Of a stretch of 64,000 bases of DNA, positions 1 through 8,796 are shown one piece after another; positions within the stretch are counted from its first letter, which is position 1; each line of letters opens with the position of its first letter. The notes under the pieces are model-generated. The model saw only the letters and a program-made list of their open reading frames with translations, was not told where the DNA came from and did not search any database. The translations under genes were made by a program, and so were the position numbers. The stretch comes from Ruminococcus flavefaciens (GTDB lineage Bacteria > Bacillota > Clostridia > Oscillospirales > Ruminococcaceae). The stretch covers positions 63,505 to 127,504 of the forward strand of contig CACWHY010000006.1 in assembly GCA_902760805.1 (NCBI GenBank), read 5' to 3'.

Positions 1-187
1 AGTTCTTGTCGCAAACGCCGGGCTGAGTTCTTCCTCCGTTCCAGATCGAAGGGGGGAAAACTCCGTAGAAGGACGCTATCTCAACGCCCTCTCTGAAATA
101 CTCCGGACAGCCTCTGAGCATTTCGGCGAACATCAAATTCAGCCTGAACTTGCCGGCGAAATCCGGAAGATGAAATCTAACTCGCAT
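1..187 (-). CDS. Unknown conserved-type protein, N-terminal fragment
   Basis: Only the first 62 codons lie in the window; the gene runs off the left edge. The ATG at 187 is preceded by a good GGAGGA ribosome binding site at about 191-196. The visible product starts MRVRFHLPDF and contains YGVFPPSIWNGGR and a GVCDKN segment. No signal peptide or membrane segment is visible. It lies 20 nt downstream of hydE on the same strand, so it is probably in the nadA-hydE transcription unit. I do not recognise the family with certainty and give no function. Confidence 0.75.
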   Translation of the reverse strand, partial: MRVRFHLPDFAGKFRLNLMFAEMLRGCPEYFREGVEIASFYGVFPPSIWNGGRTQPGVCDKN

Positions 188-207
188 AGTTCCTCCTGTG
201 TCGTTTA

Positions 208-1248
208 TCAAAAACCTGCACAGTCGCCACGCTCAGCGGCCACCTCATATCCGGCGGCCTCGATCCGTCTTTGCAGACAGTGGCGGCACTCTGCGGCCTC
301 CTCGCCGGTGCAGATCTTGTTGTCGTAAAGGTCGTATTTCTTCCGCACGTCCACCGGCGAAAGGTTTGGCATGACCACGTTGCAGCCTGTTTTCAGCCCC
401 TGCTCTCTTCCCGTAGGCGAGATCGTGCCAAGGGCAGTGGTGGCCGGAAGCAGCACTCTCGGGAACATGAGCCTCAGTATGCCCAGCAGTCTCAGGGTCA
501 GCTCCAGGGTGCCGCCCTTTTCCTTTGCAAAGGGAGTGCTGTGGTGAGGCACGAACGGTCCGATGCCGATCATCTGCGGAGAAAGCTCCTGCAAAAATCT
601 CAGGTCAGCGATAATGTGCTCGGTGGTCTGGAAGGGAGCTCCCACCATGAAGCCTGCGCCCACCTGATAGCCCAGCTCCTTCAGCTCGAAAAGGCACTTT
701 TTACGGTTTTCAAGGCTCATCTGATCCGGGTGGAGCCTGCTGTAAAGCTCCGGAGATGCTGCCTCATGGCGCAGCAGATAGCGGTCAGCGCCGGCCTCTC
801 TCAGTCTCCGGTAGCTCTCATAGGAGCGCTCCCCCAGCGAAAGAGTAACAGCGCAGTCGGGGTACTTCTCCTTCAGCTCACGGATAACTCCGCAGAGAAG
901 ATCATCGGTGAAGGTGCCGTCCTCGCCGCCCTGCATCACGAATGTTCGGAAGCCCAGTCCGTAGCCGTTCTCAGCACAGAGCATGATCTGCTCCCTGGTA
1001 AGGCGGTAGCGGTCGGCGTCCTTGTTGCTGCGGCGGATACCGCAGTAAAGGCAGTCGTTCTTGCAGTAGCTGGACACCTCGATCAGGCCTCTCAGGAAGA
1101 CCTTCTTCCCGTAGTGGAGCTGTCTCACCTCATCAGCCCGGCTGCGCAGGAGCTCTCCGGCTTCCCTGTCGTCAGTCTCGATAAGGGCTTTCAGCTCGCC
1201 GTCGGTGAGGTCGCTTGTTTCGTACAGCTTTTCAACTAATTCCGTCAT
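208..1248 (-). CDS. hydE: [FeFe]-hydrogenase maturase HydE (radical SAM)
   Basis: HydE is a radical SAM enzyme that helps build the diiron subcluster of the [FeFe]-hydrogenase H-cluster, together with HydF and HydG. The 346-residue product is of normal family length. It has the radical SAM cysteines C62-x3-C66-x2-C69 in YCKNDCLYCGIRR, and near the C-terminus a C-x7-C-x2-C motif (ICTGEEAAECRHC) like the second cluster site known in some HydE proteins. The start is 1 nt after the nadA stop (TGATATG), so translation is probably coupled. hydF, hydG and the hydrogenase are not in this window. The alternative, a biotin-synthase-like relative such as PylB, is less likely because of the whole-length match in motifs. 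Confidence 0.9.
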   Translation of the reverse strand: MTELVEKLYETSDLTDGELKALIETDDREAGELLRSRADEVRQLHYGKKVFLRGLIEVSSYCKNDCLYCGIRRSNKDADRYRLTREQIMLCAENGYGLGFRTFVMQGGEDGTFTDDLLCGVIRELKEKYPDCAVTLSLGERSYESYRRLREAGADRYLLRHEAASPELYSRLHPDQMSLENRKKCLFELKELGYQVGAGFMVGAPFQTTEHIIADLRFLQELSPQMIGIGPFVPHHSTPFAKEKGGTLELTLRLLGILRLMFPRVLLPATTALGTISPTGREQGLKTGCNVVMPNLSPVDVRKKYDLYDNKICTGEEAAECRHCLQRRIEAAGYEVAAERGDCAGF

Positions 1249-1249
1249 A

Positions 1250-2176
1250 TCAGCCGCCCAGACGGATCATCTCGTCGATGCACTTTCTTGCAGAGGCTAT
1301 GAGCTCGTCGCTCATAAGGATCTCAAAGGCATCGCCGCTGTCCATTCCCTTCAGAGTGTTGTAAACGTCCGGCAGAGTGGTCAGCTTCATGTTTCGACAG
1401 ACGATGTCCTTGGTCACAGGCCAGAATTTCTTGTCGGGGCAGTCGTACTGCAAGTGCTCAGAGATCGAGGTCTCAGTACCGATTATGAACTCCTTGTGGT
1501 CGGACTTCTTGGCGAAGTCCATGATACCGCTTGTTGAGCCAACGTAGTCTGCCAGCTCAACTACTGCCGGCACACACTCCGGATGAACAAGGAACAGAGC
1601 GTCAGGGTGTTCCTCCTTGGCCTTCTTGACCTCCTTGGCAGTGATCGCAGCGTGAGTGGGACAGCCTCCGTGGAGGAGCTTGATATCCTTCTCGGGACAC
1701 TGAGCCTTTACCCAGCTTCCCAGATTGCAGTCCGGGATAAACAGCAGCTTGTCGCTGTCCAGAGCCTTCACGATACGCAGAGCGCTGGAGGAAGTGACAC
1801 ACACATCGCAGACAGTTTTCAGAGAGGCTGTGGTGTTGATATAGGCCACGACCGTGCGGTCCGGCTCCATTTCTCTCAGCTGAGAGATCATCTCCCTGTC
1901 CATCTGCTCAGCCATTGGGCAGCCGGCGTTTTTGTTTGCCAGGAAAACTCTCTTCTGAGGGGAGAGCATTTTTGCGGTCTCTGCCATGAAATGAACTCCG
2001 CAGAAGAGGATATTATCGGCATCGGTCTTAGTTGCGTCAACGCTCAGCTTGTAGCTGTCGCCGGTGAAGTCAGCGATCTCCACTATCTCACGGGCCTGAT
2101 AGCTGTGGGCCAGGATAGCGGTGTTTGTCTCTTTTTTCAGGCGGACGATCTCGTCCTGCAATTCACGAACAGTCAT
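1250..2176 (-). CDS. nadA: Quinolinate synthase NadA
   Basis: NadA condenses iminoaspartate with dihydroxyacetone phosphate to give quinolinate in de novo NAD synthesis, using an oxygen-sensitive [4Fe-4S] cluster. The 308-residue product has the three expected cluster cysteines: C86 in GCPMAEQ, C172 in GGCPTHA and C260 in IVCRNMK. It also has the HPEC and YVGSTSG segments of the family. The ATG at 2176 is preceded by AAAGGAG. It is the first gene of a unit continuing into hydE. nadB and nadC, its usual partners, are not in the window. Confidence 0.95.
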   Translation of the reverse strand: MTVRELQDEIVRLKKETNTAILAHSYQAREIVEIADFTGDSYKLSVDATKTDADNILFCGVHFMAETAKMLSPQKRVFLANKNAGCPMAEQMDREMISQLREMEPDRTVVAYINTTASLKTVCDVCVTSSSALRIVKALDSDKLLFIPDCNLGSWVKAQCPEKDIKLLHGGCPTHAAITAKEVKKAKEEHPDALFLVHPECVPAVVELADYVGSTSGIMDFAKKSDHKEFIIGTETSISEHLQYDCPDKKFWPVTKDIVCRNMKLTTLPDVYNTLKGMDSGDAFEILMSDELIASARKCIDEMIRLGG

Positions 2177-2229
2177 AGTAAAGCTCCTTTTGATAAGATA
2201 GGCAAAGCCAAAAGTGTACTATCAATATA

Positions 2230-2258
2230 ATTATATCACGATCCGGCAAATAAAGCAA
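2230..2258 (-). promoter_or_regulatory. Sigma-70-type promoter for nadA-hydE
   Basis: Read on the minus strand: -35 TTGCTT (2253-2258), 17-bp spacer, -10 TATAAT (2230-2235). It lies about 55 bp upstream of the nadA start. No clear NiaR operator or riboswitch was seen in the 240-bp gap to ridA. Confidence 0.75.
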
Positions 2259-2386
2259 CAGTTTTTAGTGAGAGTGCCAAAAGGCATTGTCATTTGGAAA
2301 ACATACCTCGGAACGATTTGCAGGGACAGATTGCTCCCCGCCACAAATTCAAATACATCCGCCGCCAGACACTGAGATCACGAATT

Positions 2387-2411
2387 AGAAAAGGCGCACA
2401 TCAGTGCGCCC
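2387..2411 (-). terminator. Intrinsic terminator after ridA
   Basis: On the minus strand GGCGCAC, loop TGAT, GTGCGCC (arms 2404-2410 and 2393-2399) is followed by TTTTC. It lies just beyond the ridA stop and closes the long leftward ilv/leu block. Confidence 0.8.
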
Positions 2412-2417
2412 TTCTCG

Positions 2418-2798
2418 TTATTTCAGACTGCTCTCGGCAATGACCTCCACCTCGGCAAGTGCGCCCTTGGGAAGAGTCTTTACCGCAACGCAGCTCCTGG
2501 CCGGGAGAGATGTGAAATACTTCCCGTAGATCTCGTTGAATGCAGCAAAATCATTCATGTCCGCCAAAAAACAGGTGGTCTTCACGGCCTTCTCAAAAGA
2601 GGATCCGGCAGTTTCCAGAACAGCAGCAAGGTTTTTCATTATCTGCTCAGTCTGGCCTTCGATCGTGTCGGCTGTGATAGTATTTGTTACCGGGTCGATA
2701 GCGATCTGGCCGCTGGTGTAGACCATTCCGCCGGAAACTATTGCCTGTGAGTAGGGTCCTACCGCAGCAGGAGCCTTTTCTGTATGGATCTTGATCAT
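2418..2798 (-). CDS. ridA: RidA family 2-iminobutanoate/2-iminopropanoate deaminase
   Basis: RidA proteins hydrolyse reactive enamine/imine intermediates, such as 2-aminoacrylate and 2-iminobutanoate, released by PLP enzymes including threonine dehydratase. The 126-residue product is full length. It shows the N-terminal KAPAAVGPYSQAI, the YTSGQI strand and the C-terminal CVAVKTLPKGALAEVEVIA segment with its conserved Arg (ARSCVAV). It follows ilvA by 10 nt. The pairing fits its chemistry: ilvA makes the imine and RidA clears it. It is the last gene before the terminator. Confidence 0.92.
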   Translation of the reverse strand: MIKIHTEKAPAAVGPYSQAIVSGGMVYTSGQIAIDPVTNTITADTIEGQTEQIMKNLAAVLETAGSSFEKAVKTTCFLADMNDFAAFNEIYGKYFTSLPARSCVAVKTLPKGALAEVEVIAESSLK

Positions 2799-2808
2799 GA
2801 TATCCTCC

Positions 2809-4008
2809 TTAATCGTTGACGATGTTGAATCCCGCAGCCTTCAGTCCGCTGCGGATCTCCTCTATGTGTTCGTAGTTCCTTGTTTCAAGCACTATCCTCA
2901 GATAGCAGCCGTTCACCGCAGAGCCCTCATTTGCACGCTCATGGTGGATCGAGATGACGTTTCCGCCAAGCTCAGCTATGATCCTGGAAACGTCCCTGAG
3001 CTGACCGGGCTTGTCGATGAGCTCGATGTTCATGGTGTAGTTCCTGCCGGACATGAGAAGTCCACGCTTGATGACTCTTGAGAGAATGGTAACGTCGATG
3101 TTTCCGCCGGAAAGCAGGCAAACGGTCTTGCTGCCCTTTACCGGCACCTTTCCGAACATAGCCGCCGCCACAGCCGCAGCTCCGGCGCCCTCAGTGACCA
3201 GCTTCTGCTGCTCCATAAGAGCAAGGATAGCCGCAGCGATCTCATCGTCGCTGACAGTTACGATCTGGTCAACGTACTCAGACACCAGCTTGAAGGTGTT
3301 CTCTCCGGGAGCCTTCACAGCTATACCGTCAGCGATAGTGGAAACGCTGTCCAGAGCCTCAGCCTTGCCGTTTTTCACAGCGTTGTACATACTGGGAGCC
3401 CCCGCAGCCTGCACGCCGTAGACCTTGATCCTCGGGTCAAGGCTCTTGATAGCGTAGGCCACGCCTGAGATCAGTCCGCCGCCGCCGATAGGCACGATAA
3501 CAGCGTCCATATCCGGAAGCTGCTCCAGCAGCTCCAGGCCGATAGTTCCCTGACCGGCGATAACGTTCTCATCGTCGAATGGGTGGATGAAGGTGTAGCC
3601 CTTCTCGTCACGCTGACGGAGAGCCTCTGCGTAAGCGTCGTCATAAACGCCGTTCACAAGGCAGACCTTTGCGCCGTAGCTCTTAGTGGCCTCCACCTTG
3701 GAGATCGGCGCTCCGTCCGGGAGACAGATCACTGAGGGTATGCCGTTTTTCGCAGCCGCCAGAGCCACGCCCTGAGCGTGATTTCCGGCTGAGCAGGCGA
3801 TCACTCCCCGTGACTTCTCCTCGTCTGTGAGCTGAGACATTTTGTAATACGCTCCCCTGACCTTGAAAGAGCCCGTGATCTGAAGGTTTTCGGTCTTCAG
3901 GAAAATGTCCGCTCCCGGAACGAGTTTTTGTGCCTGTATTACGTCAGTTTCCCTGATGACCTGCTTCAGTACGAAGCGTGCGTGATAGATCTTATCCAGT
4001 GTGAGCAT
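2809..4008 (-). CDS. ilvA: Threonine ammonia-lyase with C-terminal ACT domain
   Basis: Converts threonine to 2-oxobutanoate, the first step to isoleucine. The PLP lysine is K49 in TGSFKVRGA. The SAGNHAQG and glycine-rich VPIGGGGLISG phosphate-binding segments follow, then an ACT-like regulatory domain over about the last 80 residues (from NYTMNIELIDKPGQ). At 399 residues it matches the shorter clostridial/TdcB-like class with one ACT domain, not the E. coli IlvA with two. The longest frame begins with TTG at 4020, but GGAGG at about 4015-4019 would then overlap the start, so ATG 4008 is chosen. It sits 12 nt after the preceding unknown gene and 10 nt before ridA. Confidence 0.93.
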   Translation of the reverse strand: MLTLDKIYHARFVLKQVIRETDVIQAQKLVPGADIFLKTENLQITGSFKVRGAYYKMSQLTDEEKSRGVIACSAGNHAQGVALAAAKNGIPSVICLPDGAPISKVEATKSYGAKVCLVNGVYDDAYAEALRQRDEKGYTFIHPFDDENVIAGQGTIGLELLEQLPDMDAVIVPIGGGGLISGVAYAIKSLDPRIKVYGVQAAGAPSMYNAVKNGKAEALDSVSTIADGIAVKAPGENTFKLVSEYVDQIVTVSDDEIAAAILALMEQQKLVTEGAGAAAVAAAMFGKVPVKGSKTVCLLSGGNIDVTILSRVIKRGLLMSGRNYTMNIELIDKPGQLRDVSRIIAELGGNVISIHHERANEGSAVNGCYLRIVLETRNYEHIEEIRSGLKAAGFNIVND

Positions 4009-4020
4009 ATTATCCTCCAA

Positions 4021-4656
4021 TTATTTGCCCTTCATTTCCTGATAGGCATTATAGCAGCTGTCCATGCACTCACGCAGGTCAGCCATTTCGCTTTCAAGAG
4101 CCTCTATGAGCTCCTTGGGAGCTCCCGACGGGAAGCGGCTCATGATCTCTTTTGACACAGTGCCGATGAGGGCAGCTCTCCGCTCATCTCCGGGGCGCTC
4201 GCCCTTGAGAGCGAAGCAGATGTTGCCCACCTGCTCCTCATAGCCTGCCAGTATAGACAGCGAGCCTATGAGGAAATTGCCGGTATAGCCCTCGCCGATC
4301 ACAAGGTCAGCGCTTTTGTCAAACTGCTCAAGTGTCTCGTTCATAATGTCGGCCAGATCTTTGTCGCTGAAGCCGCCGCCTTGCATAGTGGACTTGATAC
4401 GGTCCGCAAGAGGCGTTATCCCGGACATCCTCAGCATGAAGGGCGCCGCAGCAAGGCTCTGCTCCAAGGGCTTATCCGCAGCCTTGGGGTCCTCCTTGGC
4501 GACAGCCTCCTTTGCGGAGGTCTCCAGCATTTTCCGGGCGTAGCTGACAGCCGTCCAGGCTCCCACCAAAAATGCAGGAGCGAAGAGCTTTCTCAGCGTT
4601 TCGCCGGCGTTTATGATCTCGTGAAGGACACGCCTTCTGTTCTCTGTGATATCCAT
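4021..4656 (-). CDS. Unknown protein paired with a DUF815 ATPase
   Basis: A 211-residue product I do not recognise. It looks mostly helical, with a mildly hydrophobic stretch FAPAFLVGAWTAVSYA near residues 25-40, an acidic middle and a C-terminal half containing LVIGEGYTGNFLIGSLSILAGY. No catalytic motif is evident. The start has AGGAGG 5 nt upstream. It lies 15 nt after the AAA+ ATPase gene and 12 nt before ilvA, so it is co-transcribed with both. It may be a partner of the ATPase; that is inference from adjacency only. Confidence 0.8.
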   Translation of the reverse strand: MDITENRRRVLHEIINAGETLRKLFAPAFLVGAWTAVSYARKMLETSAKEAVAKEDPKAADKPLEQSLAAAPFMLRMSGITPLADRIKSTMQGGGFSDKDLADIMNETLEQFDKSADLVIGEGYTGNFLIGSLSILAGYEEQVGNICFALKGERPGDERRAALIGTVSKEIMSRFPSGAPKELIEALESEMADLRECMDSCYNAYQEMKGK

Positions 4657-4671
4657 TTGATCCTCCTGTTG

Positions 4672-5859
4672 TCAGCGGCTCAGCAGCAGCTCCACGAACT
4701 GCTTGGCCGTTCTTGGTGAGCGTCCGTTGCCGGAAGACATTACGAACTGCTCTGCCTTCAGTCCCAGATCCTCCGGGAGCTCAAGACCCTTCTCCTTTGC
4801 GATGCCCTCAGCAATGGCGATGAACTCCTTCTTGTCGGGGCGGCCAAAGCTGACTCTCAGGCCAAATCTTGCGGAAAGAGAAAGGTTTTCCTGCATGGTG
4901 TCGTTGCGGTGGATGTCGTCGCCCTCTCTGTCGGAGAAGCTCTCACGGATCAGGTGGCGGCGGTTGCTGGTGGCGTAGATCACCATGTTCTCGCCCCGTG
5001 CAGAGGCCGAGCCCTCCAGCGCTGCTTTCAGTGCGCCGAAGCTGTCCTCGCCGGAGGTGAAGGAAAGGTCGTCGATGAAAATGATGAATTTCAGCGGATA
5101 CTGTGAGATCTCGCCGATGATCACCGGCAGCTCTCTCAGCTGTTCCTTGCTGATCTCGATAAGGCGCAGTCCCCTGTCGGAGAACTCGTTGACTACAGCC
5201 TTTACCGTGCTGGACTTGCCTGTTCCGGCGTCGCCGTAGAGGAGCACGTTCTGGGCCGGCTTTCCGTTCACCAGAGCCAGAGTGTTGTCGATCACCTCAC
5301 GGCGCTGGCGCTCATAGCCGAAGAGCTCCGAAAGGCGCTGAGGATCCGGATGATCCACAGGCACCACCTGGCCGTCCCTGAGGGTGAACATACTGCTGCG
5401 GGCGTATTTTCCGTAGCCGAACTTGTCTGCATTGGTCCTCCTCCAAAGGTACTCCGCAAGGAAATCTATCTGGCAGGTGCGCCACTTGGGAAGGTCAACT
5501 CCGATGCCTGTCTCGTCATTGAAATCGCTGGGCGAGAGCTGCGAAAATCTTTGCAGGATGAGCAGCTCGTTCTCTGCGGCCTCCATGATGTATGGGTCGA
5601 TGTTCTCCCCTTTTGCGCTTTGGATAATGAAGATGTTCTCGTCCTCGAAAACTGTCCTGAGGACGTATTCGCTGAAATTCACGGTGTGCTTGTACAGCTC
5701 AGCCACGAACGCAGAATACCGCCTTATGAGCTTCCTGGGGTCGCCGGTGGGAGCGCCGATCAGAGCTCTCATCTTCACCAGCACCGGGTCTTTCAGGACG
5801 TTCCTGAATATTGCGATCGAGTCCAGCTCACGGCTGAGCATCTCAAAAGAATTGTCCAT
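4672..5859 (-). CDS. DUF815-family AAA+ ATPase
   Basis: A 395-residue protein of the DUF815 family of single-AAA+ proteins, whose cellular role is not established. Residues 1-175 form a non-ATPase N-terminal region. Walker A is GDAGTGKSS (209-217), Walker B IIFIDDLSF (259-267) with D263/D264, and a sensor-1-like YATSNRR follows near 300. FGLRVSFGRPDKKEF resembles the sensor-2 end of ClpX-like proteins. The start overlaps the leuB stop by one base (TAATG), which places it firmly in the leu operon. Confidence 0.88.
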   Translation of the reverse strand: MDNSFEMLSRELDSIAIFRNVLKDPVLVKMRALIGAPTGDPRKLIRRYSAFVAELYKHTVNFSEYVLRTVFEDENIFIIQSAKGENIDPYIMEAAENELLILQRFSQLSPSDFNDETGIGVDLPKWRTCQIDFLAEYLWRRTNADKFGYGKYARSSMFTLRDGQVVPVDHPDPQRLSELFGYERQRREVIDNTLALVNGKPAQNVLLYGDAGTGKSSTVKAVVNEFSDRGLRLIEISKEQLRELPVIIGEISQYPLKFIIFIDDLSFTSGEDSFGALKAALEGSASARGENMVIYATSNRRHLIRESFSDREGDDIHRNDTMQENLSLSARFGLRVSFGRPDKKEFIAIAEGIAKEKGLELPEDLGLKAEQFVMSSGNGRSPRTAKQFVELLLSR

Positions 5860-6932
5860 TATATCGCCTCTATGATCTTAGTTGTCATTTCTGTGCAGGA
5901 GAGAGGATCTCCCTCTCCGGCACAAAGCAGGTCAGCTGTGCGGAAGCCGGCGTCCAGCACCTTGTTCACCGCAGCCTCAACAGCCCCGGCCTCCTCAGTG
6001 AGCCCGAAGGAATACCTTAGCATCATTGCTGCGGAGAGTATGGTCGCAGTGGGATTGGCCTTGTTCTGTCCGGCAATATCCGGAGCACTGCCATGGATCG
6101 GCTCGTACATTCCCCTGGTGCCTGCTCCCAGAGAAGCTGAGGCCAGCATACCGATGGATCCGGTTATCTGTGAGGCCTCGTCTGAGAGGATGTCGCCGAA
6201 CATATTTGAGGTCACGATCACATCGAACTGTGACGGGTCACGGACAAGCTGCATGGCGGCGTTGTCCACGAACATATCACGGTACTCAACCTCAGGGTAC
6301 TCCTCAGAGAGCTCGTGCATGATCCTTCTCCAAAGGCGGGAAGTCTCCAGCACGTTGGCCTTATCCACGCTGCAAAGGCGCTTTGAGCGCTTCATTGCGG
6401 TCTCAAAGGCAACTCGTCCGATGCGCTCGATCTCGGTGAAGCTGTAGGCCTCGGTGTCGAAGGCCTCCTCACCGTACTTTCCCTGACGGAAGCCACGGTC
6501 GCCGAAGTAGATGCCGCCGGTGAGCTCACGAACGATCATGATGTCGAAGCCCTTGCCCACGATCTCGTCCTTCAGGGGCGAGGCAGCTCTCAGCGCCGGA
6601 TAAAGCGAAGCCGGGCGGAGATTTGTGAAAAGCCCCAATGCAGAGCGGATCCCCAGCAGAGCCTTCTCCGGGCGCTTTTCCCCCGGAAGGCCGTCCCACT
6701 TAGGACCGCCCACAGCTCCCAGAAGCACACTGTCAGAGGCCAGACAGCCCTCCACAGTCTCCTTGGGGAGAGGCTCTCCGGTCTCGTCGATAGCGCAGCC
6801 TCCGATGAGGTATGGCGTGAAGTTAAACCTGTGTCCGAACTTCTCGCCGATCTTTTCCAGAACAGCAGCGGCTCCGTCCACGATCTCAGGACCTATGCCG
6901 TCGCCTCTGAGCAATGCGATGTTGAATTCCAT
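5859..6932 (-). CDS. leuB: 3-isopropylmalate dehydrogenase
   Basis: NAD-dependent oxidative decarboxylation of 3-isopropylmalate in leucine synthesis. The 357-residue product is of the usual length. It has the N-terminal [12 protein letters not shown], the [11 protein letters not shown] substrate loop, the [12 protein letters not shown] segment and the [22 protein letters not shown] metal-binding/dimer region ending in the [14 protein letters not shown] motif. The longest frame starts at GTG 6941, but that abuts the AAAGGG site. ATG 6932 has correct spacing and is chosen. It follows leuD after about 14 nt and overlaps the DUF815 gene by one base. Confidence 0.95.
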   Translation of the reverse strand: MEFNIALLRGDGIGPEIVDGAAAVLEKIGEKFGHRFNFTPYLIGGCAIDETGEPLPKETVEGCLASDSVLLGAVGGPKWDGLPGEKRPEKALLGIRSALGLFTNLRPASLYPALRAASPLKDEIVGKGFDIMIVRELTGGIYFGDRGFRQGKYGEEAFDTEAYSFTEIERIGRVAFETAMKRSKRLCSVDKANVLETSRLWRRIMHELSEEYPEVEYRDMFVDNAAMQLVRDPSQFDVIVTSNMFGDILSDEASQITGSIGMLASASLGAGTRGMYEPIHGSAPDIAGQNKANPTATILSAAMMLRYSFGLTEEAGAVEAAVNKVLDAGFRTADLLCAGEGDPLSCTEMTTKIIEAI

Positions 6933-6946
6933 TTCAGCCACCCTTT

Positions 6947-7441
6947 CTACCTGATCTGACCGTTGGCGATTGTCTGGATCAGACCGCCGTTCTCGATGAT
7001 CCTCTGGACGAATTCCGGGAAGGGCTCTGCTGAGAACTCCTGTCCCGTGGTCAGGTCACGGATGATGCCGCTGTCCATGTCGGCCTCTACCCTGTGGCCT
7101 TCCTGGATAGCCTGCGCAGCCTTGGGACATTCCACGATGGCAAGGCCGATATTGATAGCGTTCCTGTAGAAGATCCTGGCGAAGCTCTTTGCGATCACCA
7201 GCGAGACTCCGCTGGCCTTTATTGCGATAGGAGCGTGCTCACGGGAGGATCCGCAGCCGAAATTGAGCCCGGCAGCGATGATAGTTCCCGGCTCCACACG
7301 GGAGGCGAAGGTGCTGTCCAGATCCTCCATGCAGTGGGCAGCCAGCTCCTTGGGGTCACTGCTGTTGAGATAACGTGCGGGAATGATAACGTCTGTGTCA
7401 ACGTTGTCCCCGTACTTTATAACGTTTCCGGTGTATTTCAT
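6947..7441 (-). CDS. leuD: 3-isopropylmalate dehydratase small subunit
   Basis: Swivelling subunit of isopropylmalate isomerase. The 164-residue length is the short HacB/LeuD2 type common in clostridia and archaea. The conserved [11 protein letters not shown] near the N-terminus and [12 protein letters not shown] in the centre are both present. It overlaps the leuC stop by 4 nt (ATGA), as expected for obligate stoichiometric partners. Confidence 0.95.
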   Translation of the reverse strand: MKYTGNVIKYGDNVDTDVIIPARYLNSSDPKELAAHCMEDLDSTFASRVEPGTIIAAGLNFGCGSSREHAPIAIKASGVSLVIAKSFARIFYRNAINIGLAIVECPKAAQAIQEGHRVEADMDSGIIRDLTTGQEFSAEPFPEFVQRIIENGGLIQTIANGQIR

Positions 7442-8706
7442 TTCTCCATCACCTCCCAGGGACTAGTTATCCTGCCGGTCAGAGCGCTGGCGGCGGCAGT
7501 TGCAGGACTTGCCAGGTACACCTCAGATGTGGGGTGGCCCATTCTTCCCACGAAATTGCGGTTGGTGGTAGTCACAGCACGTTCGCCCTGTGCCAAAATG
7601 CCCATGTGTCCGCCAAGACAAGGGCCGCAGGTAGGCGTGGAGACAACAGCTCCGCTCTCGATGAATATTTTCAGCAGCCCCTGCTCCATAGCGTCAAGGT
7701 AGACCTGCTGAGTTGCGGGTATGATGATGACACGAACGCCCTTTGCGCACTTGCGTCCCTTCAGGATCTCTGCCGCAGCCTGAAGATCCTCCAGTCTGCC
7801 GTTGGTGCATGAGCCGATCACAACCTGGTCGATCTTCACGTCGCCGATCTGAGAGAAGGTCCTGGCGTTCTCAGGAAGGTGAGGAAATGCAACGGTGGGC
7901 TCGATCTGTGAAAGGTCGATCTGGACGACCTCATCGTACTGAGCGTCGGGGTCTGCGGAATAGACCCTCGGCTCCCTTGCGCCGTGAGCTCTCAGGTAGT
8001 CCAAAGCAGCCTGATCCACGGCAAAAATGCCGTTCTTTGCGCCGGCCTCGATAGCCATATTAGCTATGCAAAGACGGTCCGCAACTGTCAGTGAGGAAAG
8101 TCCCTCGCCGGAGAATTCCAGCGAGCGATAAAGCGCTCCGTCAACGCCGATCCTGCCGATAAGGTGGAGGATCACGTCCTTTCCGGAAACATAAGGCTTG
8201 AGACTGCCCGAAAGCTCCACCTTAATGGCAGACGGCACCTTGAACCAAGCCTTTCCCACAGCCATACCGCAGGCCATATCCGTAGAGCCAACTCCTGTTG
8301 AGAAGGCTCCCAGAGCGCCGTAAGTACAGGTATGGGAGTCAGCACCGATCACCACATCACCGGCGGTCACCAGACCTTTTTCCGGAAGAAGGGCGTGCTC
8401 GATGCCCATTTCGCCCACGTCGTAGAAGTGGGTGATCTCCTTTTCGCCGCAGAATTCCCGGCACATTTTGCACTGCTCCGCCGCCTTGATGTCCTTGTTT
8501 GGGGCGAAGTGATCCATTACCATTGTGACCTTATCTTTGTCGAACACGCTGTCTTTGCCGAGCTTTGCGAACTCCTTGATAGCCACCGGAGAGGTGATAT
8601 CGTTTCCCAGAACAAGATCCAGATCGGCAAGGATCAGCTGTCCTGCCTGAACTGAGTCAAGTCCTGCATGAGCCGCAAGGATCTTCTGCGTCATTGTCAT
8701 ACCCAT
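7438..8706 (-). CDS. leuC: 3-isopropylmalate dehydratase large subunit
   Basis: Aconitase-family subunit that isomerises 2- to 3-isopropylmalate with a [4Fe-4S] cluster. The 422-residue length is the HacA-type (LeuC2) form. Cluster cysteines are visible in VIGSCTNGR and in [34 protein letters not shown] is the expected active-site segment, given here for its conserved His and Thr. The longest frame starts at GTG 8715; ATG 8706, with AAGAG 8 nt upstream, is preferred. Upstream is an 80-bp gap filled by a TTAGC repeat. Confidence 0.94.
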   Translation of the reverse strand: MGMTMTQKILAAHAGLDSVQAGQLILADLDLVLGNDITSPVAIKEFAKLGKDSVFDKDKVTMVMDHFAPNKDIKAAEQCKMCREFCGEKEITHFYDVGEMGIEHALLPEKGLVTAGDVVIGADSHTCTYGALGAFSTGVGSTDMACGMAVGKAWFKVPSAIKVELSGSLKPYVSGKDVILHLIGRIGVDGALYRSLEFSGEGLSSLTVADRLCIANMAIEAGAKNGIFAVDQAALDYLRAHGAREPRVYSADPDAQYDEVVQIDLSQIEPTVAFPHLPENARTFSQIGDVKIDQVVIGSCTNGRLEDLQAAAEILKGRKCAKGVRVIIIPATQQVYLDAMEQGLLKIFIESGAVVSTPTCGPCLGGHMGILAQGERAVTTTNRNFVGRMGHPTSEVYLASPATAAASALTGRITSPWEVMEK

Positions 8707-8731
8707 ATTAATCACTCTTTTCTTTTATGAT

Positions 8732-8796
8732 GCCGTTAGCTATTAGCTGTTAGCTGTTATTAAAAAGCTAAAGGCTAACGGCTATAAGCTAATGGC
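8732..8796. repeat. TTAGC-type inverted repeat, locus A
   Basis: The whole ilvD-leuC gap is an imperfect inverted repeat. One arm is built of TTAGC(T/C) units spaced every 7 bases (GCCGTTAGCTATTAGCTGTT). The other arm carries the complement (GGCTAACGGCTATAAGCTAA), with a short A-rich loop. The same family occurs at 13601-13859 and 16791-16865. In RNA it would fold into a long hairpin inside the operon without a uridine tract. Confidence 0.85.

Noticed and set aside
271..1239. 322-codon plus-strand frame opposite hydE
   Set aside because: It is the antisense shadow of hydE, which has clear radical SAM motifs, and it lacks a ribosome binding site.
2259..2417. NiaR operator or NAD riboswitch upstream of nadA
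   Set aside because: No convincing palindromic operator or known riboswitch core could be seen.
5350..6447. 365-codon plus-strand frame across the DUF815/leuB junction
   Set aside because: It crosses two well supported genes on the other strand, with no family-like sequence.
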